Below are positions 1 to 10,023 of a DNA stretch of 64,000 bases, in pieces. The translations under genes were made by a program, and so were the position numbers. The notes under the pieces are model-generated. The model worked only from the letters and a program-made list of their open reading frames with translations. It ran no database searches and was not told the origin of the DNA. Source of the stretch: Sinorhizobium meliloti. GTDB taxonomy: Bacteria; Pseudomonadota; Alphaproteobacteria; Rhizobiales; Rhizobiaceae. Numbering within the stretch: position 1 is the first letter of the stretch; each line of letters starts with the position of its first letter. The stretch is from positions 2,175,976-2,239,975 of the forward strand of contig NZ_CP141212.1 of NCBI RefSeq assembly GCF_035610345.1, given 5' to 3'.

Positions 1-3000
1 TAGGAGAACCGGACGCGAGGCTCGGCTCCCGCAAGCGCCTCCTCGCCGGGACGGAAGGTCAGATCGATCGCCCCGCTCATTCGCCCTGCAGGCAAGTCGA
101 AAGCGGCCTCCCCGTTGAAAGCGGCGTTGCCATCACCGGCGGTGACGTTCTGCGCCCTGACGGTTCCGCCTGCAATGCCGAAGGGCACCTTCACAGCGCC
201 GACGACCGACTGGCCGGTGAAGAGCAGGTTCTCTGCAGCCTTGCGGATCGCATCGGGCGAGATATCGGTCTTCATTGCGTCCGCCGCCGCCATCAGTTGC
301 GGCAGCGCCGCCGTATTGATGCCGTTGAGAGTAAGCCCGTTCAAGGTCGCCGTTCCGGATCCGCTGAGCGATTGCACCATTGCCTGCGGCGTTGCGCCGG
401 CAGCCTCCATCGCCACGGCAAGATCGAAGCGGCCGGTCGCCACCGGGCCCGTCGGCCGCACCCAACCCGTTTCGGCAATGTCGGCACCTGTGAGATCGAA
501 CTTCGAGCGCAGGTAGCCGGAGCCGTTGGCATTGCCGATTTGCAGCCGCCCCGCGAGCTTGCCCCCCAGCCAGTCTCCCGTCGCATCGCTGAGTGCGAGT
601 TCATCGCCCTTCCATTGCAGCTGCCCGGCAAAGCCGGTCACCGGACCGTAGACGCCTGGCCAGAAGCGCTTCGCACTTACGTTGAGCGCCACATCGAGCC
701 CGGTCCATGCCGGTTTTACGACCGGTGCCAGCGCCAGTCCCCCGGTGCTTGCGTCGTGAACCTGCCCCAGAATTCCTTCGCCGAGCCAGGCGAGATCGAG
801 GGCATCGACCGAAAGCTCCCCTTGCGCCTTGCCGAGCACCTTGCGGTCGATCGAAAGCGCGCCGGCAAAGCCGTTCTGGTCGGCTTTGCCCTCGATTGCG
901 GTCACTGCGATTTTTTCGGCATCGGTCGCAAACTCGGCCGAGACCGTTACCGGCAAACCGCTGCCCATCTGCGGCAGCCCGATGCCCTGCAACAGCAGAT
1001 AGGGCTCCAGGTCCTCGGACTTCAGGGTGAGCTTCCCCTGCCCTTCGAGGTAGTGCGCGCGCGCAAGATCGAAGACACCGTTCGCCGCAAGCGACGTCCG
1101 CTCCGTGGTGAAGGTCAGCGAACCATTTGCCTTCGAGCCCTCCGTGCTCTGCAGCTTTATGGCAAGAATGCCGTTTGCGTCCGCTTCGAAGGGCAGCGGG
1201 TCCAATCCGGCCTGCCCCAGGAGAACGGATGTCTGCGGATTCTCGAGCGTCGCCTCCAGCAGCATGCCCTGGCCGGCGAGCGCCTGGGCGACATCGGGCG
1301 CCTGATAGCTGGCGGCTATCTTGCCTCCATTGGCGGTCCCGATCACGCCGAAGGTGAAGGGTGCGTTCCCCTCCTTGTTGCCGGCCGTCAGCGTTACGTC
1401 GAAAGCAGCGTCCGAGTAATAGGGTCCGGCCTTGATCAGCCGTGCCAGCGCCGGATGGGCCGCGCTATGCCGTCCGATCATTTCGAGGAAGGGCGTAAGC
1501 TCCTCCGCGGCGAGTTTCATCTTCGCCGACACGACCGGTTTTTCGAGCCCGCCGCTGATGCGGCCGGAAAACGCAAGCTGTGCGCCGGAAAGAGCGCCGA
1601 TCGCCACGCGCTCCGCCTGCAGCTGGCCGTTCTTGAAGGTGAGTACCGCCTGAACGTCCTGCGCTTCCTCACCGAAGGCGGAGAATGTCTCGGCGGAAAG
1701 ATCGGCGGCGATGGCATGCTGCAGCAACGTCCCGGTGGAGGCGTCGCCCGCGACAAGACCGGCGAGGGCCTGAAGCGCCTCCATATCTATGCGGTTGCCT
1801 TTCAACTGCAGCGACAGCGCGGGCGGCTGCTCGGCGAAGGACTGGCGCTCGATCCTGCCGCGCAACGTGGCCGGACCTGCCGCCACTTCAAGGTTTTCAA
1901 ACTGCTGCAGAGTGTCCGTCAGATTGACCGTCGCCGAAAACCCGGCCGTTTTCAGCGTGCGTATCGCCGGATCGACCGATCCCGCCAGCCAGTTCGCGAA
2001 TCCCGACGGCTGGTTCGAAGCGATGACGAGGTCCCCGCGAAAGGAGCGCTGCTCCTTGAGGCTCAGCCGGCCCTTGGCTTCCAGTTGCGTGCGGCCGGGC
2101 AGGAGTGCGACCGCATTGTCGACGATCCAGCCGGCGCCGTCGGGCCGGACGTCAAGGCGAACGTCCCGCACCGTCGTGTCGCCGATCACGATCGCCGGAA
2201 GTTTCAGACTGGCGCGTCCCGGCACCTGCGGGATCGGGATATCGGCGGCGATCGCCAGCATTGCGTCGATCCGCTGGCGTAGCGAGACGGCCGGATCGCG
2301 CCCCGTCTTGCCGCTGCTGCCGGAATTGCCGATGCGGCTGACATCGATCTGCTGGCCGTCGGCGATCAGCAGGAACCGCTGGTCCTTGCCGGTGTCGAGC
2401 GTCGCCTCGCCGGTGACGATATAGGGATCGTCGGGCGGCCCTATTTCGAAATGGTATTCCGGTACGCGGATGCTTTCATTGGTAAGCTGGAACTCGCCGT
2501 TGATACGAAGGGCGCCGTCCGCCTTGACCTCGCTGGCGGGCCGGTTCTCCGTGAGCGTGAAGCGCCCGGCATAAACCGGTCTGAAATCGACGATCTTCAG
2601 ATCGCCGTCGAGCTCCACGCCGAAGGGCCGTTCGTCCGGCACCAGCCGCGCCCGCAGGCTCAAGGCGCCTGTTTCGTCGACAGTGTTGCTCGTCAATGAG
2701 AAGCTTCCCGCCTCACCGTCGAGCGTCGCACGGCCTTCGACCTTCCAGGGCCCGGCGAGCGTGCGGGCGGAGAGGTCGGCGGAGAGCTCACTGACCAGGC
2801 GTGTGCGCCCCGTCTGCTCATCCACGAACTCGATCTCGCCGTCGGCGATCTCCACCCTTTCCAGGATGACCGTATTGGCGGGAATCGCGGCGCGCGACCC
2901 GCGTGCCCAATCCAGCGTGCCATCGGGCTGGAGCCGGAGCCGCGCCTTCGGCCGGTCGAGCCGCATGTCGAAGATCAGTGCCTCGCCGCTTAGGAAGGGC

Positions 3001-3278
3001 GCAAGCTCCGCGCTCATCGAAAACTGCGCGACCTGAATCAGCGGTGCGCCGCCGTCGCTCGCTCCGACGCGCACGTCGTTGAGCGTGACCGTAGGAAAGG
3101 GAATGAGACGCGCATCGACGCTGCCATGGACCACCACGGGCTTGCCCATGATGCGGCTTGCCTCCCGCTCGAAATCGGCACGGAAGCTGGTCCAGTCGAT
3201 AAACAGGGGTGCGATCAGCGCGGCAAAGAGCGCGACGACCAACAGTCCTCCGAGGGTAACCAGAATTCGCGCCAGCAC
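1..3278 (-). CDS. AsmA family protein (3' end outside window)
   Basis: About 1,090 codons are visible and the frame is still open at the window edge, so the C-terminus is missing. The chosen GTG start at 3278 has a GGGA element upstream and is followed at once by a hydrophobic anchor (residues 2-22). After the anchor come FIDWTSFRADFEREASRIMG and a long series of beta-rich repeats, typical of the AsmA/DUF3971 family. These proteins are membrane-anchored, face the periplasm, and are thought to form hydrophobic grooves that affect outer-membrane phospholipid or LPS transport. The next gene on the same strand, the FAD oxidase, ends 64 bases upstream of this start, so the two may be co-transcribed. 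The family assignment is solid; the exact role is inferred. Confidence 0.8.
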   Translation of the reverse strand, partial: MLARILVTLGGLLVVALFAALIAPLFIDWTSFRADFEREASRIMGKPVVVHGSVDARLIPFPTVTLNDVRVGASDGGAPLIQVAQFSMSAELAPFLSGEALIFDMRLDRPKARLRLQPDGTLDWARGSRAAIPANTVILERVEIADGEIEFVDEQTGRTRLVSELSADLSARTLAGPWKVEGRATLDGEAGSFSLTSNTVDETGALSLRARLVPDERPFGVELDGDLKIVDFRPVYAGRFTLTENRPASEVKADGALRINGEFQLTNESIRVPEYHFEIGPPDDPYIVTGEATLDTGKDQRFLLIADGQQIDVSRIGNSGSSGKTGRDPAVSLRQRIDAMLAIAADIPIPQVPGRASLKLPAIVIGDTTVRDVRLDVRPDGAGWIVDNAVALLPGRTQLEAKGRLSLKEQRSFRGDLVIASNQPSGFANWLAGSVDPAIRTLKTAGFSATVNLTDTLQQFENLEVAAGPATLRGRIERQSFAEQPPALSLQLKGNRIDMEALQALAGLVAGDASTGTLLQHAIAADLSAETFSAFGEEAQDVQAVLTFKNGQLQAERVAIGALSGAQLAFSGRISGGLEKPVVSAKMKLAAEELTPFLEMIGRHSAAHPALARLIKAGPYYSDAAFDVTLTAGNKEGNAPFTFGVIGTANGGKIAASYQAPDVAQALAGQGMLLEATLENPQTSVLLGQAGLDPLPFEADANGILAIKLQSTEGSKANGSLTFTTERTSLAANGVFDLARAHYLEGQGKLTLKSEDLEPYLLLQGIGLPQMGSGLPVTVSAEFATDAEKIAVTAIEGKADQNGFAGALSIDRKVLGKAQGELSVDALDLAWLGEGILGQVHDASTGGLALAPVVKPAWTGLDVALNVSAKRFWPGVYGPVTGFAGQLQWKGDELALSDATGDWLGGKLAGRLQIGNANGSGYLRSKFDLTGADIAETGWVRPTGPVATGRFDLAVAMEAAGATPQAMVQSLSGSGTATLNGLTLNGINTAALPQLMAAADAMKTDISPDAIRKAAENLLFTGQSVVGAVKVPFGIAGGTVRAQNVTAGDGNAAFNGEAAFDLPAGRMSGAIDLTFRPGEEALAGAEPRVRFS

Positions 3279-3342
3279 CGTGTCACATTCCCGTCAGTTC
3301 GTCCGTCCCTTGCATTGCGGCTTTGAGCCGGTTTTGCAAGTC

Positions 3343-4749
3343 TCAGGCAAAGATCTTGCCCGGATTGAAGATGTTGTCGGGATCGAGAGAGCGTTTGATC
3401 TGCCGCATCAGATCCAGCGCATCGCCGAGTTCGGCCGCAAGAAACGGCATCTTGCCCTGCCCGATCCCATGTTCGCCCGTACACGTGCCGTCCATGGAGA
3501 GCGCCCGCCCATTCAGCCGCTCGACGAAAGCCTCCGCCTTCGCCACGTCAGCCGCATCCGTGTCGTCGAAGAGCAGCCCCACATGAAAATTTCCATCGCC
3601 GGCGTGCCCGACGATCGGCGCGACCAAACCATGCGCAGCAATGTCTTCATGCGTCGCCGCGACGCAGTCGGCAAGACGCGAGATCGGCACGCAGACGTCG
3701 GTGGAGAGAATGGCGCGCCCGGGCATGAGGCTCTTCTGCGCCCAGTAGGCGTTGTGCCGTGCCTTCCAGAGCCGTGCCCGCTCTTCCGGATTGGTCGTCC
3801 AGATGAAACCCGTAGAACCGAATTCCGACGCTATTTCGGCGAATTGACGGGACTGCAGCTCGACGCTCTCCCCGTTGCCGTGGAATTCGACGAAAAGGGT
3901 GGGCGTTTCCTGGTAGGTCAGGCCCGAATAGGCATTGCACGCCCTCATCTGCAACGCGTCCAGGAGTTCTATGCGCGCCACCGGGATGCCGGACTGGATC
4001 GTCAGGATCACGGCATTGCAGGCGTCGGCAATCGTCGGAAAAGGGCAGACGCCGCCGGAAATCACCTCCGGTATGCCCTGCAGGCGAAGCGTGATCGAGG
4101 TGAGGATGCCGAGGGTGCCTTCCGCGCCGACGAAGAGGCGCGTCAGGTCATAGCCGGCCGACGACTTGCGCGCCCGATGGGCCGTCCTGATTTCGCGCCC
4201 GCCGGCGACAACGGCCGTGACGGCGAGCACGTTTTCCTTCATGGTGCCGTAGCGCACCGCATTGGTGCCCGATGCACGCGTCGACGCCATGCCGCCGATC
4301 GAAGCGTTGGCGCCCGGATCGATCGGGAAGAAGAGACCGGTGTCGCGCAGGAAGCTGTTGAGTTCCTCCCGCGTCACGCCCGGCTCCACCGTGCAGTCCA
4401 GGTCGTCGGCATTGACCGCAAGCACGCGGTTCATCCGCATCATGTCGACCGAAATGCCGCCATGGGGCGCGTTGACGTGACCTTCGAGCGAAGAGCCCGT
4501 TCCGAAGGGGATGAGCGGCACGCGGTGCTCACATGCGATCTCCACGACCTCGCGCACCTCGGCTGCACTTTCGGGGAAAAACACTGCATCGGGCAGCTGC
4601 GCGGGAATGTAGGTCGTCGTGTGGGCGTGCTGGGCCCGGATCGCTTCACCGGTCTGGAATCGATCGCCGAAGCGTGTGGCGAGGTGTGTTTTGGCCGCCG
4701 CGATACCGTTCTCGTTTCTCGCCCCTGCCCGGATTGCGTTCACCGCCAC
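3343..4749 (-). CDS. FAD-linked D-lactate/glycolate-type dehydrogenase
   Basis: The 468-residue product is a member of the GlcD/Dld family of FAD-linked 2-hydroxyacid dehydrogenases. The FAD-binding PCMH domain begins near residue 50 and includes PFGTGSSLEGH (81-91). The C-terminal oxidase domain carries GHAGDGNFHVG and EHGIGQGKM and ends NPGKIFA. The likely reaction is oxidation of D-lactate or another 2-hydroxy acid, with electrons passed to the respiratory chain at the membrane. An ATG lies in frame upstream at 4767 (and the frame stays open to 4824), but GTG at 4749 is preferred because AGAAGGAGA sits six to seven bases before it. D-lactate and glycolate cannot be told apart from sequence alone. 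Confidence 0.85.
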   Translation of the reverse strand: MAVNAIRAGARNENGIAAAKTHLATRFGDRFQTGEAIRAQHAHTTTYIPAQLPDAVFFPESAAEVREVVEIACEHRVPLIPFGTGSSLEGHVNAPHGGISVDMMRMNRVLAVNADDLDCTVEPGVTREELNSFLRDTGLFFPIDPGANASIGGMASTRASGTNAVRYGTMKENVLAVTAVVAGGREIRTAHRARKSSAGYDLTRLFVGAEGTLGILTSITLRLQGIPEVISGGVCPFPTIADACNAVILTIQSGIPVARIELLDALQMRACNAYSGLTYQETPTLFVEFHGNGESVELQSRQFAEIASEFGSTGFIWTTNPEERARLWKARHNAYWAQKSLMPGRAILSTDVCVPISRLADCVAATHEDIAAHGLVAPIVGHAGDGNFHVGLLFDDTDAADVAKAEAFVERLNGRALSMDGTCTGEHGIGQGKMPFLAAELGDALDLMRQIKRSLDPDNIFNPGKIFA

Positions 4750-5202
4750 GAAAATTCTCCTTCTCATCTCCCGATGCGCCTTCGCGGCCCCGGAAGAGCG
4801 CTCTTTCGTCTTGAGCGCCCGCACAATCTATCCCCAATTCGCACTCGAATTAAGGGCACCCGGTCCGGCGCGACAAGGAAAATACGCGAGGGCTCACTCT
4901 CCCGTCTCCACTCTCGCAAATCCGTCGCGGGCGCTTTGGACGGCTTCGACGATCGACACCGTCCTTGTCCGCACGCGCCCCAGCCACCCGGCCGACCGGA
5001 AGCGCTTACATTTCAATGGGCTACTGTGCAAATCGGAATCACTTTGTCCAGAAGTTCACCGGTTTGGAGCGGCATCGCGTCAAAAAATTACCGCCGGTGA
5101 TACCGGCTTGTCACAAGTCCGGCCGACTGGAGGGCACCGCAGCGAATGCGCCTTTTGTTTGCAGGCCTATAGGGTATTATGTCCGGAAAGGGAGAACGTC
5201 GC
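4750..5202. other. Divergent intergenic region, 453 bases
   Basis: This gap separates the minus-strand FAD oxidase from the plus-strand DUF1772 gene. I see the ribosome-binding site of each flanking gene. Near 5025-5050 there is a short AT-richer stretch with some likeness to the core of the palindromic repeat described at 33344. I see no convincing coding frame, RNA gene or strong promoter. Confidence 0.5.
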
Positions 5203-5637
5203 ATGTTCGGGCTGCTTGCTTTGATCACCGCGTCGATTTTCTTCGGCGCCGCCATTTACATCAATGTGGCTGAACAGCCTGCCAGACTGGCGCTGGACGG
5301 AGGTGCAGCGCTGCGGGAATGGGTACCCGCCTATCGGCGCGGCTTCGAGATGCAGGCTCCTCTCGCGATCGTTTCCTGCCTCCTCGGCGCTGTGGCATGG
5401 TGGCAGTCAGGCGATGCGCTCTGGGGCTTGGGAGCGGCCGTCATCATACTCAACTGGCCCTATACGCTTTTCGTCATCATGCCCGTCAACCAGCGCCTGG
5501 AGACGACCCGTCCGGATCAGGCGAATGCGGAAACCCGCGAACTGATCGAGCGCTGGGGCAGGCTCCATGCCGGCCGCAGCGCCCTCGGTGCGCTCGCTAC
5601 CCTCATCTATCTCGCTGCCGCAGCAGGCGGCTTCTGA
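5203..5637 (+). CDS. DUF1772 (anthrone oxygenase-like) membrane protein
   Basis: The 144-residue protein has four predicted membrane segments and matches the DUF1772 pattern: an N-terminal helix with the ANV-like IYINVAEQPAR, a central PYTLFVIMPVNQRLE, and a C-terminal W..LH..R motif (WGRLHAGRSALGALA). DUF1772 is distantly related to fungal anthrone oxygenases, but bacterial members have no established substrate. The ATG at 5203 is chosen over an in-frame ATG at 5179 because AAAGGGAGA lies just upstream of it. It converges on the RND pump gene and appears to be a single-gene unit. Confidence 0.8.
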   Translation: MFGLLALITASIFFGAAIYINVAEQPARLALDGGAALREWVPAYRRGFEMQAPLAIVSCLLGAVAWWQSGDALWGLGAAVIILNWPYTLFVIMPVNQRLETTRPDQANAETRELIERWGRLHAGRSALGALATLIYLAAAAGGF

Positions 5638-5692
5638 CGAGCCCGGGGCAATTGCGCCGCGCCACCTGCCGCTGCCTCAGATTTCGACCATG

Positions 5693-8600
5693 TCAGATCT
5701 TGAGCACCTCGGCCGCCTTCATCTCCTCCAGCAGCTTCCGCTCCTCGTCGGCATGTGGCTTAGTAAAGCGGGCAATGACCAGATAGGCGACGGGCGTCAG
5801 ATAGAGCGTCACGACCACCGCCAGGCCCAACCCACCCACGAGCACCCAGCCGAGGGCGATGCGCGCTTCGGCGCCGGCACCGCTTGCCAGAACCAGCGGT
5901 ACCGCGCCCACGACAGTCGCGATCATTGTCATCATCACCGGCCTAAGACGGATATTGGCGGCATTCTCGATGGCGCTGCGGACGTCCTGCCCACGGTCGC
6001 GGAGCTGGTTGGCGAATTCGACGATCAGGATGCCGTTCTTGGCCATGATGCCGACCAGCATGACGAGCCCGATCTGACTGTAGATGTTGAGCGTGTTGCC
6101 GGTCACGATCATTGCGAAGACGGCGCAGGCGAGACCGAGCGGCACGGTCGACATGATGATGAGGCCGCTCACGAAGCTTTCGAATTGCGCCGCAAGCACC
6201 AGAAAGATGATGACGAGCGCGAAGCCGAAGGTAACGAACAGGCCGTTGGCGTTCTCGTCCAGCGTCGCGGCTTCGGCAAGCGGCATGATCCGCGATCCGG
6301 GCGGCAGAAGGGGTTCGGCCATCTCCTCGACCATCGACAGCGCCTCGCCGAGTGCGAGATCGGACTTCAGGCCGGCCGACAGCGAAACGGCGCGCAGTTG
6401 CGATTCGCGGGAAAGCTGCGGCGCCACTGCCTTCTCCTCGACCGTGGCGATGGACGACATCGGCACGATGCGGCCGTCGCCGGCCTTGACGAAGATGTTC
6501 TGCAGATCCGTCGGATCGTTGAGCGGCTCGGTGGAAGAGAGCAGTTTGACCGGATAGGCCTCTCCTTCCACGAAGATATCGACGACGCTGCTGCCGTCGA
6601 GCATCGCCTGCAGCGCCCAGGAGAGGCCACCTATGTCCACGCCGAGGTCGGAGGCGCGCTCCCGGTCGATCGTCACCGACAATTGCGCCTGGTTGGCCTC
6701 GTAGTTGAGCCTCACATTCTCGAAGCGGCCGGTATCCTCCATTGCCCTGACGAGCTTCGCCGCCGCGTCGCCCAGCTTCTTGTAATCGTTGCCGACAAGC
6801 GCGACCTGCAGGCCGCTGCCGGCACCGCGGATACCGAGGCTGTTCGCCTGGATGGTGAAGGCGCGAACCGACGGGATCTTCGAGGTCGCCCTGTTGATGT
6901 CGGCGACGATCTGGCCCTGCGTACGCTCGCGCGCTTCCCATGGGGCAAGCGTCAGGACCATGAAGCCGCTATTGGCCGAGCCGCCCTGACCGGAAATCGA
7001 GAACACATTGCTGATCTCGCCGGATTTGAGCAGCGGCTGCAGGCCCTCTTCGATGCGGCGCAGCTGTGCCTGCGTGTATTCCAGCGAGACGCCCTGCGGC
7101 GCGTTGATCCGCAGCATGACCTGCGAACGGTCCTCGTTCGGCGTCAGCTCCGACTTGAGCGTCAGAAAGCCCAAAGCGCCGGCGGCGGTAAAGAAGGCGG
7201 CCACCGCGAAGACGATGAGCGGCGCGTTGAGGCAGGCGCGAAGCGTCACGCGGTAGAAGGCGGAAGCGCGCCGGCCGAAGCGCTGCATCACCCCCTCATG
7301 CTCATGCGGCTCTTTCGTCAGCATGCGCGAGGCGAGCATCGGACAGAGCGTCAGCGAGACGAAGGACGACAGGAGGATCGCAAAGGCGAGCACGAAGCCG
7401 AATTCACGGAAGAGCCCGCCCGTCTGCCCCGGCAGGAAGGAGAGAGGAACGAACACGGCCGCCAGCGTGGCCGTGGTTGCGAGCACGGCGAAGAAGACCT
7501 CGAGCGTACCGTGGACGGCGGCGGCGCGCGGACCGAGGCCCTCGGCCCGGCGCCGCACGATATTTTCGAGCACCACGATCGCATCATCGACGACGAGCCC
7601 GGTCGCAAGCACGATCGCCAGAAGCGTCAGGATGTTGATCGAAAAGCCCGCAAGATAGATCGCGGCCACCGTACCGATCAGCGCGATCGGCATGGTTATG
7701 GTCGGGATGAGCGTCGCGCGCCAGTCGAGCAGGAACAGGTAGATGACGAGGGTGACGATGAAAACGGCGACGAAGAGTGCGATCTCCACCTCATGAATGG
7801 CGCCGTTGATGAACACCGCATCGTCGCTGGTGATCTTGAGCTCGGTTCCGGGCGGCAGGATATCCGAGGAGATCGCGTCCACGACGCTGCGCACGCCCTC
7901 GGAAATATCGACCGTGTTCGACTGAGCCTGGCGGATGATGCCGAGGCCGATACCCTCGCGGCCGTTGGAGCGCAGCGCCGAAGTGCCCGTATCCGGGCCG
8001 AGGGTCACGGTCGCGACGTCGCGAAGCCGGACATTGTTGCCGAGCATCAGGTTTTCGAACTGCTCGGGCGTCTGGAGGTCGGCCGTCGCCCGAACGGATA
8101 TGTCCTGACTTGCGCTCGTCAGCGAGCCCGCCGGCACATCGTAGGAGGCGTCGGAAAGCGCCTCGCGAAGATTGGCCACGGTGACTCCGCGTCCGGCGAG
8201 CTTCGCCTGATTCAGGTCGATACGGAAAATCTTCTCCTGGTCGCCGTAGACTGTGACGTCGGCAACGCCTTCGACCGCCGCCAGCCGGTCGCTGATCTCG
8301 TTCTCGACGAGCAGCGTCATGTCGTCCATGCTCATCGTGTCGGAGGTCAATGCAAGGCGCATGATCGGCTGGCTGTCGGAATCCGCCTTCACGATGCGCG
8401 GCTCGTCGGCATCATCAGGCAATTGGCCGGTGATCCGGCCGAGAGCATCGCGGACGTCGTTGGCCGCCTGGCCGATGTCGGTCGTGTCGGAGAATTCGAG
8501 CGTCACCCGGCTGCGCCCGAATGACGAGGAAGACGAAATGCCCTTGATGCCCTGCACGCGTGAGACGGCACCTTCGATGACCGAGGTCACTTCACGATCG

Positions 8601-8827
8601 ATCGTTTCCGGCGAGGCGCCGTCGAACTCGGTCGTGACAGAGACCACCGGCTGGTCGACCTGCGGCAGTTCGCGGATCTCGACGCCGTTCCAGGCGGCAA
8701 GACCGGCCACGACGATCAGCGTGTTGACGACCAGGGCGAAGATCGGCCGGCGGATGAAAAGCGCGGTGAAGCCCGTCTTTCCGCCCTGCCCTCCGCCTGG
8801 TTGATGGCCTCCCATGCCGATATTCAT
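5693..8827 (-). CDS. RND multidrug efflux transporter, inner-membrane subunit
   Basis: The 1,044-residue length and 12-TM layout are those of the HAE1 AcrB/MexB group of proton-driven pumps. The first TM follows ALFIRRPIFALVVNTLIV. The proton-relay acidic pair is present in TM4 (GLVVDDAIVVLEN) and the TM10 lysine in GIMAKNGILIVEF. Two large periplasmic loops lie between TM1-2 and TM7-8. The ATG at 8827 overlaps the stop of the upstream adaptor gene as ATGA, so the two subunits are probably translationally coupled. No outer-membrane channel gene or regulator lies alongside, so the pump presumably borrows a TolC-type channel. The substrate cannot be read from sequence. Confidence 0.93.
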   Translation of the reverse strand: MNIGMGGHQPGGGQGGKTGFTALFIRRPIFALVVNTLIVVAGLAAWNGVEIRELPQVDQPVVSVTTEFDGASPETIDREVTSVIEGAVSRVQGIKGISSSSSFGRSRVTLEFSDTTDIGQAANDVRDALGRITGQLPDDADEPRIVKADSDSQPIMRLALTSDTMSMDDMTLLVENEISDRLAAVEGVADVTVYGDQEKIFRIDLNQAKLAGRGVTVANLREALSDASYDVPAGSLTSASQDISVRATADLQTPEQFENLMLGNNVRLRDVATVTLGPDTGTSALRSNGREGIGLGIIRQAQSNTVDISEGVRSVVDAISSDILPPGTELKITSDDAVFINGAIHEVEIALFVAVFIVTLVIYLFLLDWRATLIPTITMPIALIGTVAAIYLAGFSINILTLLAIVLATGLVVDDAIVVLENIVRRRAEGLGPRAAAVHGTLEVFFAVLATTATLAAVFVPLSFLPGQTGGLFREFGFVLAFAILLSSFVSLTLCPMLASRMLTKEPHEHEGVMQRFGRRASAFYRVTLRACLNAPLIVFAVAAFFTAAGALGFLTLKSELTPNEDRSQVMLRINAPQGVSLEYTQAQLRRIEEGLQPLLKSGEISNVFSISGQGGSANSGFMVLTLAPWEARERTQGQIVADINRATSKIPSVRAFTIQANSLGIRGAGSGLQVALVGNDYKKLGDAAAKLVRAMEDTGRFENVRLNYEANQAQLSVTIDRERASDLGVDIGGLSWALQAMLDGSSVVDIFVEGEAYPVKLLSSTEPLNDPTDLQNIFVKAGDGRIVPMSSIATVEEKAVAPQLSRESQLRAVSLSAGLKSDLALGEALSMVEEMAEPLLPPGSRIMPLAEAATLDENANGLFVTFGFALVIIFLVLAAQFESFVSGLIIMSTVPLGLACAVFAMIVTGNTLNIYSQIGLVMLVGIMAKNGILIVEFANQLRDRGQDVRSAIENAANIRLRPVMMTMIATVVGAVPLVLASGAGAEARIALGWVLVGGLGLAVVVTLYLTPVAYLVIARFTKPHADEERKLLEEMKAAEVLKI

Positions 8828-10023
8828 TTCGCGTCTCCCGCGACCTTCTGCTCGGCCTCGGCCGCAGGCTCGCCGGCGATCCGCACCACGCCGCCGTCGC
8901 GAAGCCGCTGCACGCCCTCGGTCACGACGCGGTCGCCCTCGGCGAGGTCCGCATCGACAAGCACCCTGTCGGGATTGCGCTGGATGATCTTGATCGGCAC
9001 GCGCTCGCTTTTGTCGCCTTTGACCCGCCAGATAAAGGAGCCTTCGGAGCTCCATTGGATCGCCAGCGGGTCGACGGTGGGATATCGGTCGCCGTCGAAT
9101 GCCACGGTGACCGAAAAGGACATGCCGGCGCGCAGCATGTCATCCGGATTCTCGAGTCGCGCCCGGACCCGGAGCGTCCGGCTCTCCGGATCGAGGCGGT
9201 TGTCTATCGCGTGAACGACGCCCTGAAGTGCACGACCTGGCTGCGCGATCGCGCTCGCGGTCACCGGCTGATCGACGGAGATCTTGCCTGCGAAGCGCTC
9301 GGGTACCCAGAAATCGACGAGGATCTGCGACCGGTCGTCCACGACGGCGATCGGCGTCGAGGTCGTGACGTAATCTCCTATATTGACGGTGATGATCCCG
9401 ACCACCCCCTTGGAGGGCGCCACGATGTCGCGACGCTTTAGGTCGAGCTCGGCGGTTTTCAGCGCCAGTTCGGCTGCCTGCAGCGCGATTTCGGAATCAC
9501 GCACCTCGACGGCCGTCACTGCGCGCGCGGTGCTGAGATTGCGGTAGCGCTCGACCTTCTCCCGGGCACTGTCGCGGGTCAGCCGCGCCTGCTCGGCAGC
9601 GATCATCTGGTCGTCGCTGTCGAGGCGCGCGATAACCTGGCCTTCCGTGATCCTGTCGCCCGACTTCACCAGTATTTCCGTGAGATTTCCCGTTGCGGTC
9701 GGCGTCACCGTAACCGAGCGGATCGCTTCGCCGTTGCCGATCGCGTTCAGCCTGTCGTTGACGACGGCGCGCACGGCAGGCTTAACGACGACCAGGGGTG
9801 CTTCCGCGAAGCCGCTGCGTCGACCACCCTGCCCGCGCTCGCTACTGCGCGAACCGCCCCTTGCCCCTTCGCCGTCCTGCGGTCCCGACAACGCATCGAT
9901 CAACGGCTGCGAAACCCCGATCGCCGCCAAGGTCTCCCCCGCTCCGGGCGCAAAGCGCACCCACGCGGCGCCCCCGACGGCGAGGACGACGACGCTGATC
10001 GCGAGCTGATTCCAAAAGCGCAT
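8824..10023 (-). CDS. RND efflux periplasmic adaptor (MFP) subunit
   Basis: The 399-residue protein is a HlyD/AcrA-type membrane fusion protein. It has an N-terminal membrane anchor (about residues 5-24) followed by a low-complexity Gly/Arg/Ser linker. The lipoyl-like half (TGNLTEILVKSGDRITEGQV) flanks a short alpha-hairpin, and a beta-barrel follows. It would bridge the RND pump to an outer-membrane channel. The gene is first in a two-gene operon and its stop overlaps the pump start. The start ATG at 10023 is preceded by an unusual run of three direct repeats, the nearest of which supplies the GGAG ribosome-binding site. Confidence 0.92.
   Translation of the reverse strand: MRFWNQLAISVVVLAVGGAAWVRFAPGAGETLAAIGVSQPLIDALSGPQDGEGARGGSRSSERGQGGRRSGFAEAPLVVVKPAVRAVVNDRLNAIGNGEAIRSVTVTPTATGNLTEILVKSGDRITEGQVIARLDSDDQMIAAEQARLTRDSAREKVERYRNLSTARAVTAVEVRDSEIALQAAELALKTAELDLKRRDIVAPSKGVVGIITVNIGDYVTTSTPIAVVDDRSQILVDFWVPERFAGKISVDQPVTASAIAQPGRALQGVVHAIDNRLDPESRTLRVRARLENPDDMLRAGMSFSVTVAFDGDRYPTVDPLAIQWSSEGSFIWRVKGDKSERVPIKIIQRNPDRVLVDADLAEGDRVVTEGVQRLRDGGVVRIAGEPAAEAEQKVAGDAK

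Noticed and set aside
297..2282. Long plus-strand open frame of about 660 codons opposite the AsmA-like gene
   Set aside because: Arg/Gly-rich translation without domains, a typical antisense shadow in GC-rich DNA; the minus strand gives a coherent AsmA protein.
5567..8524. Plus-strand open frame of 985 codons opposite the RND pump
   Set aside because: His/Arg/Asp-rich translation with no recognisable motif; the opposite strand encodes a complete RND transporter.
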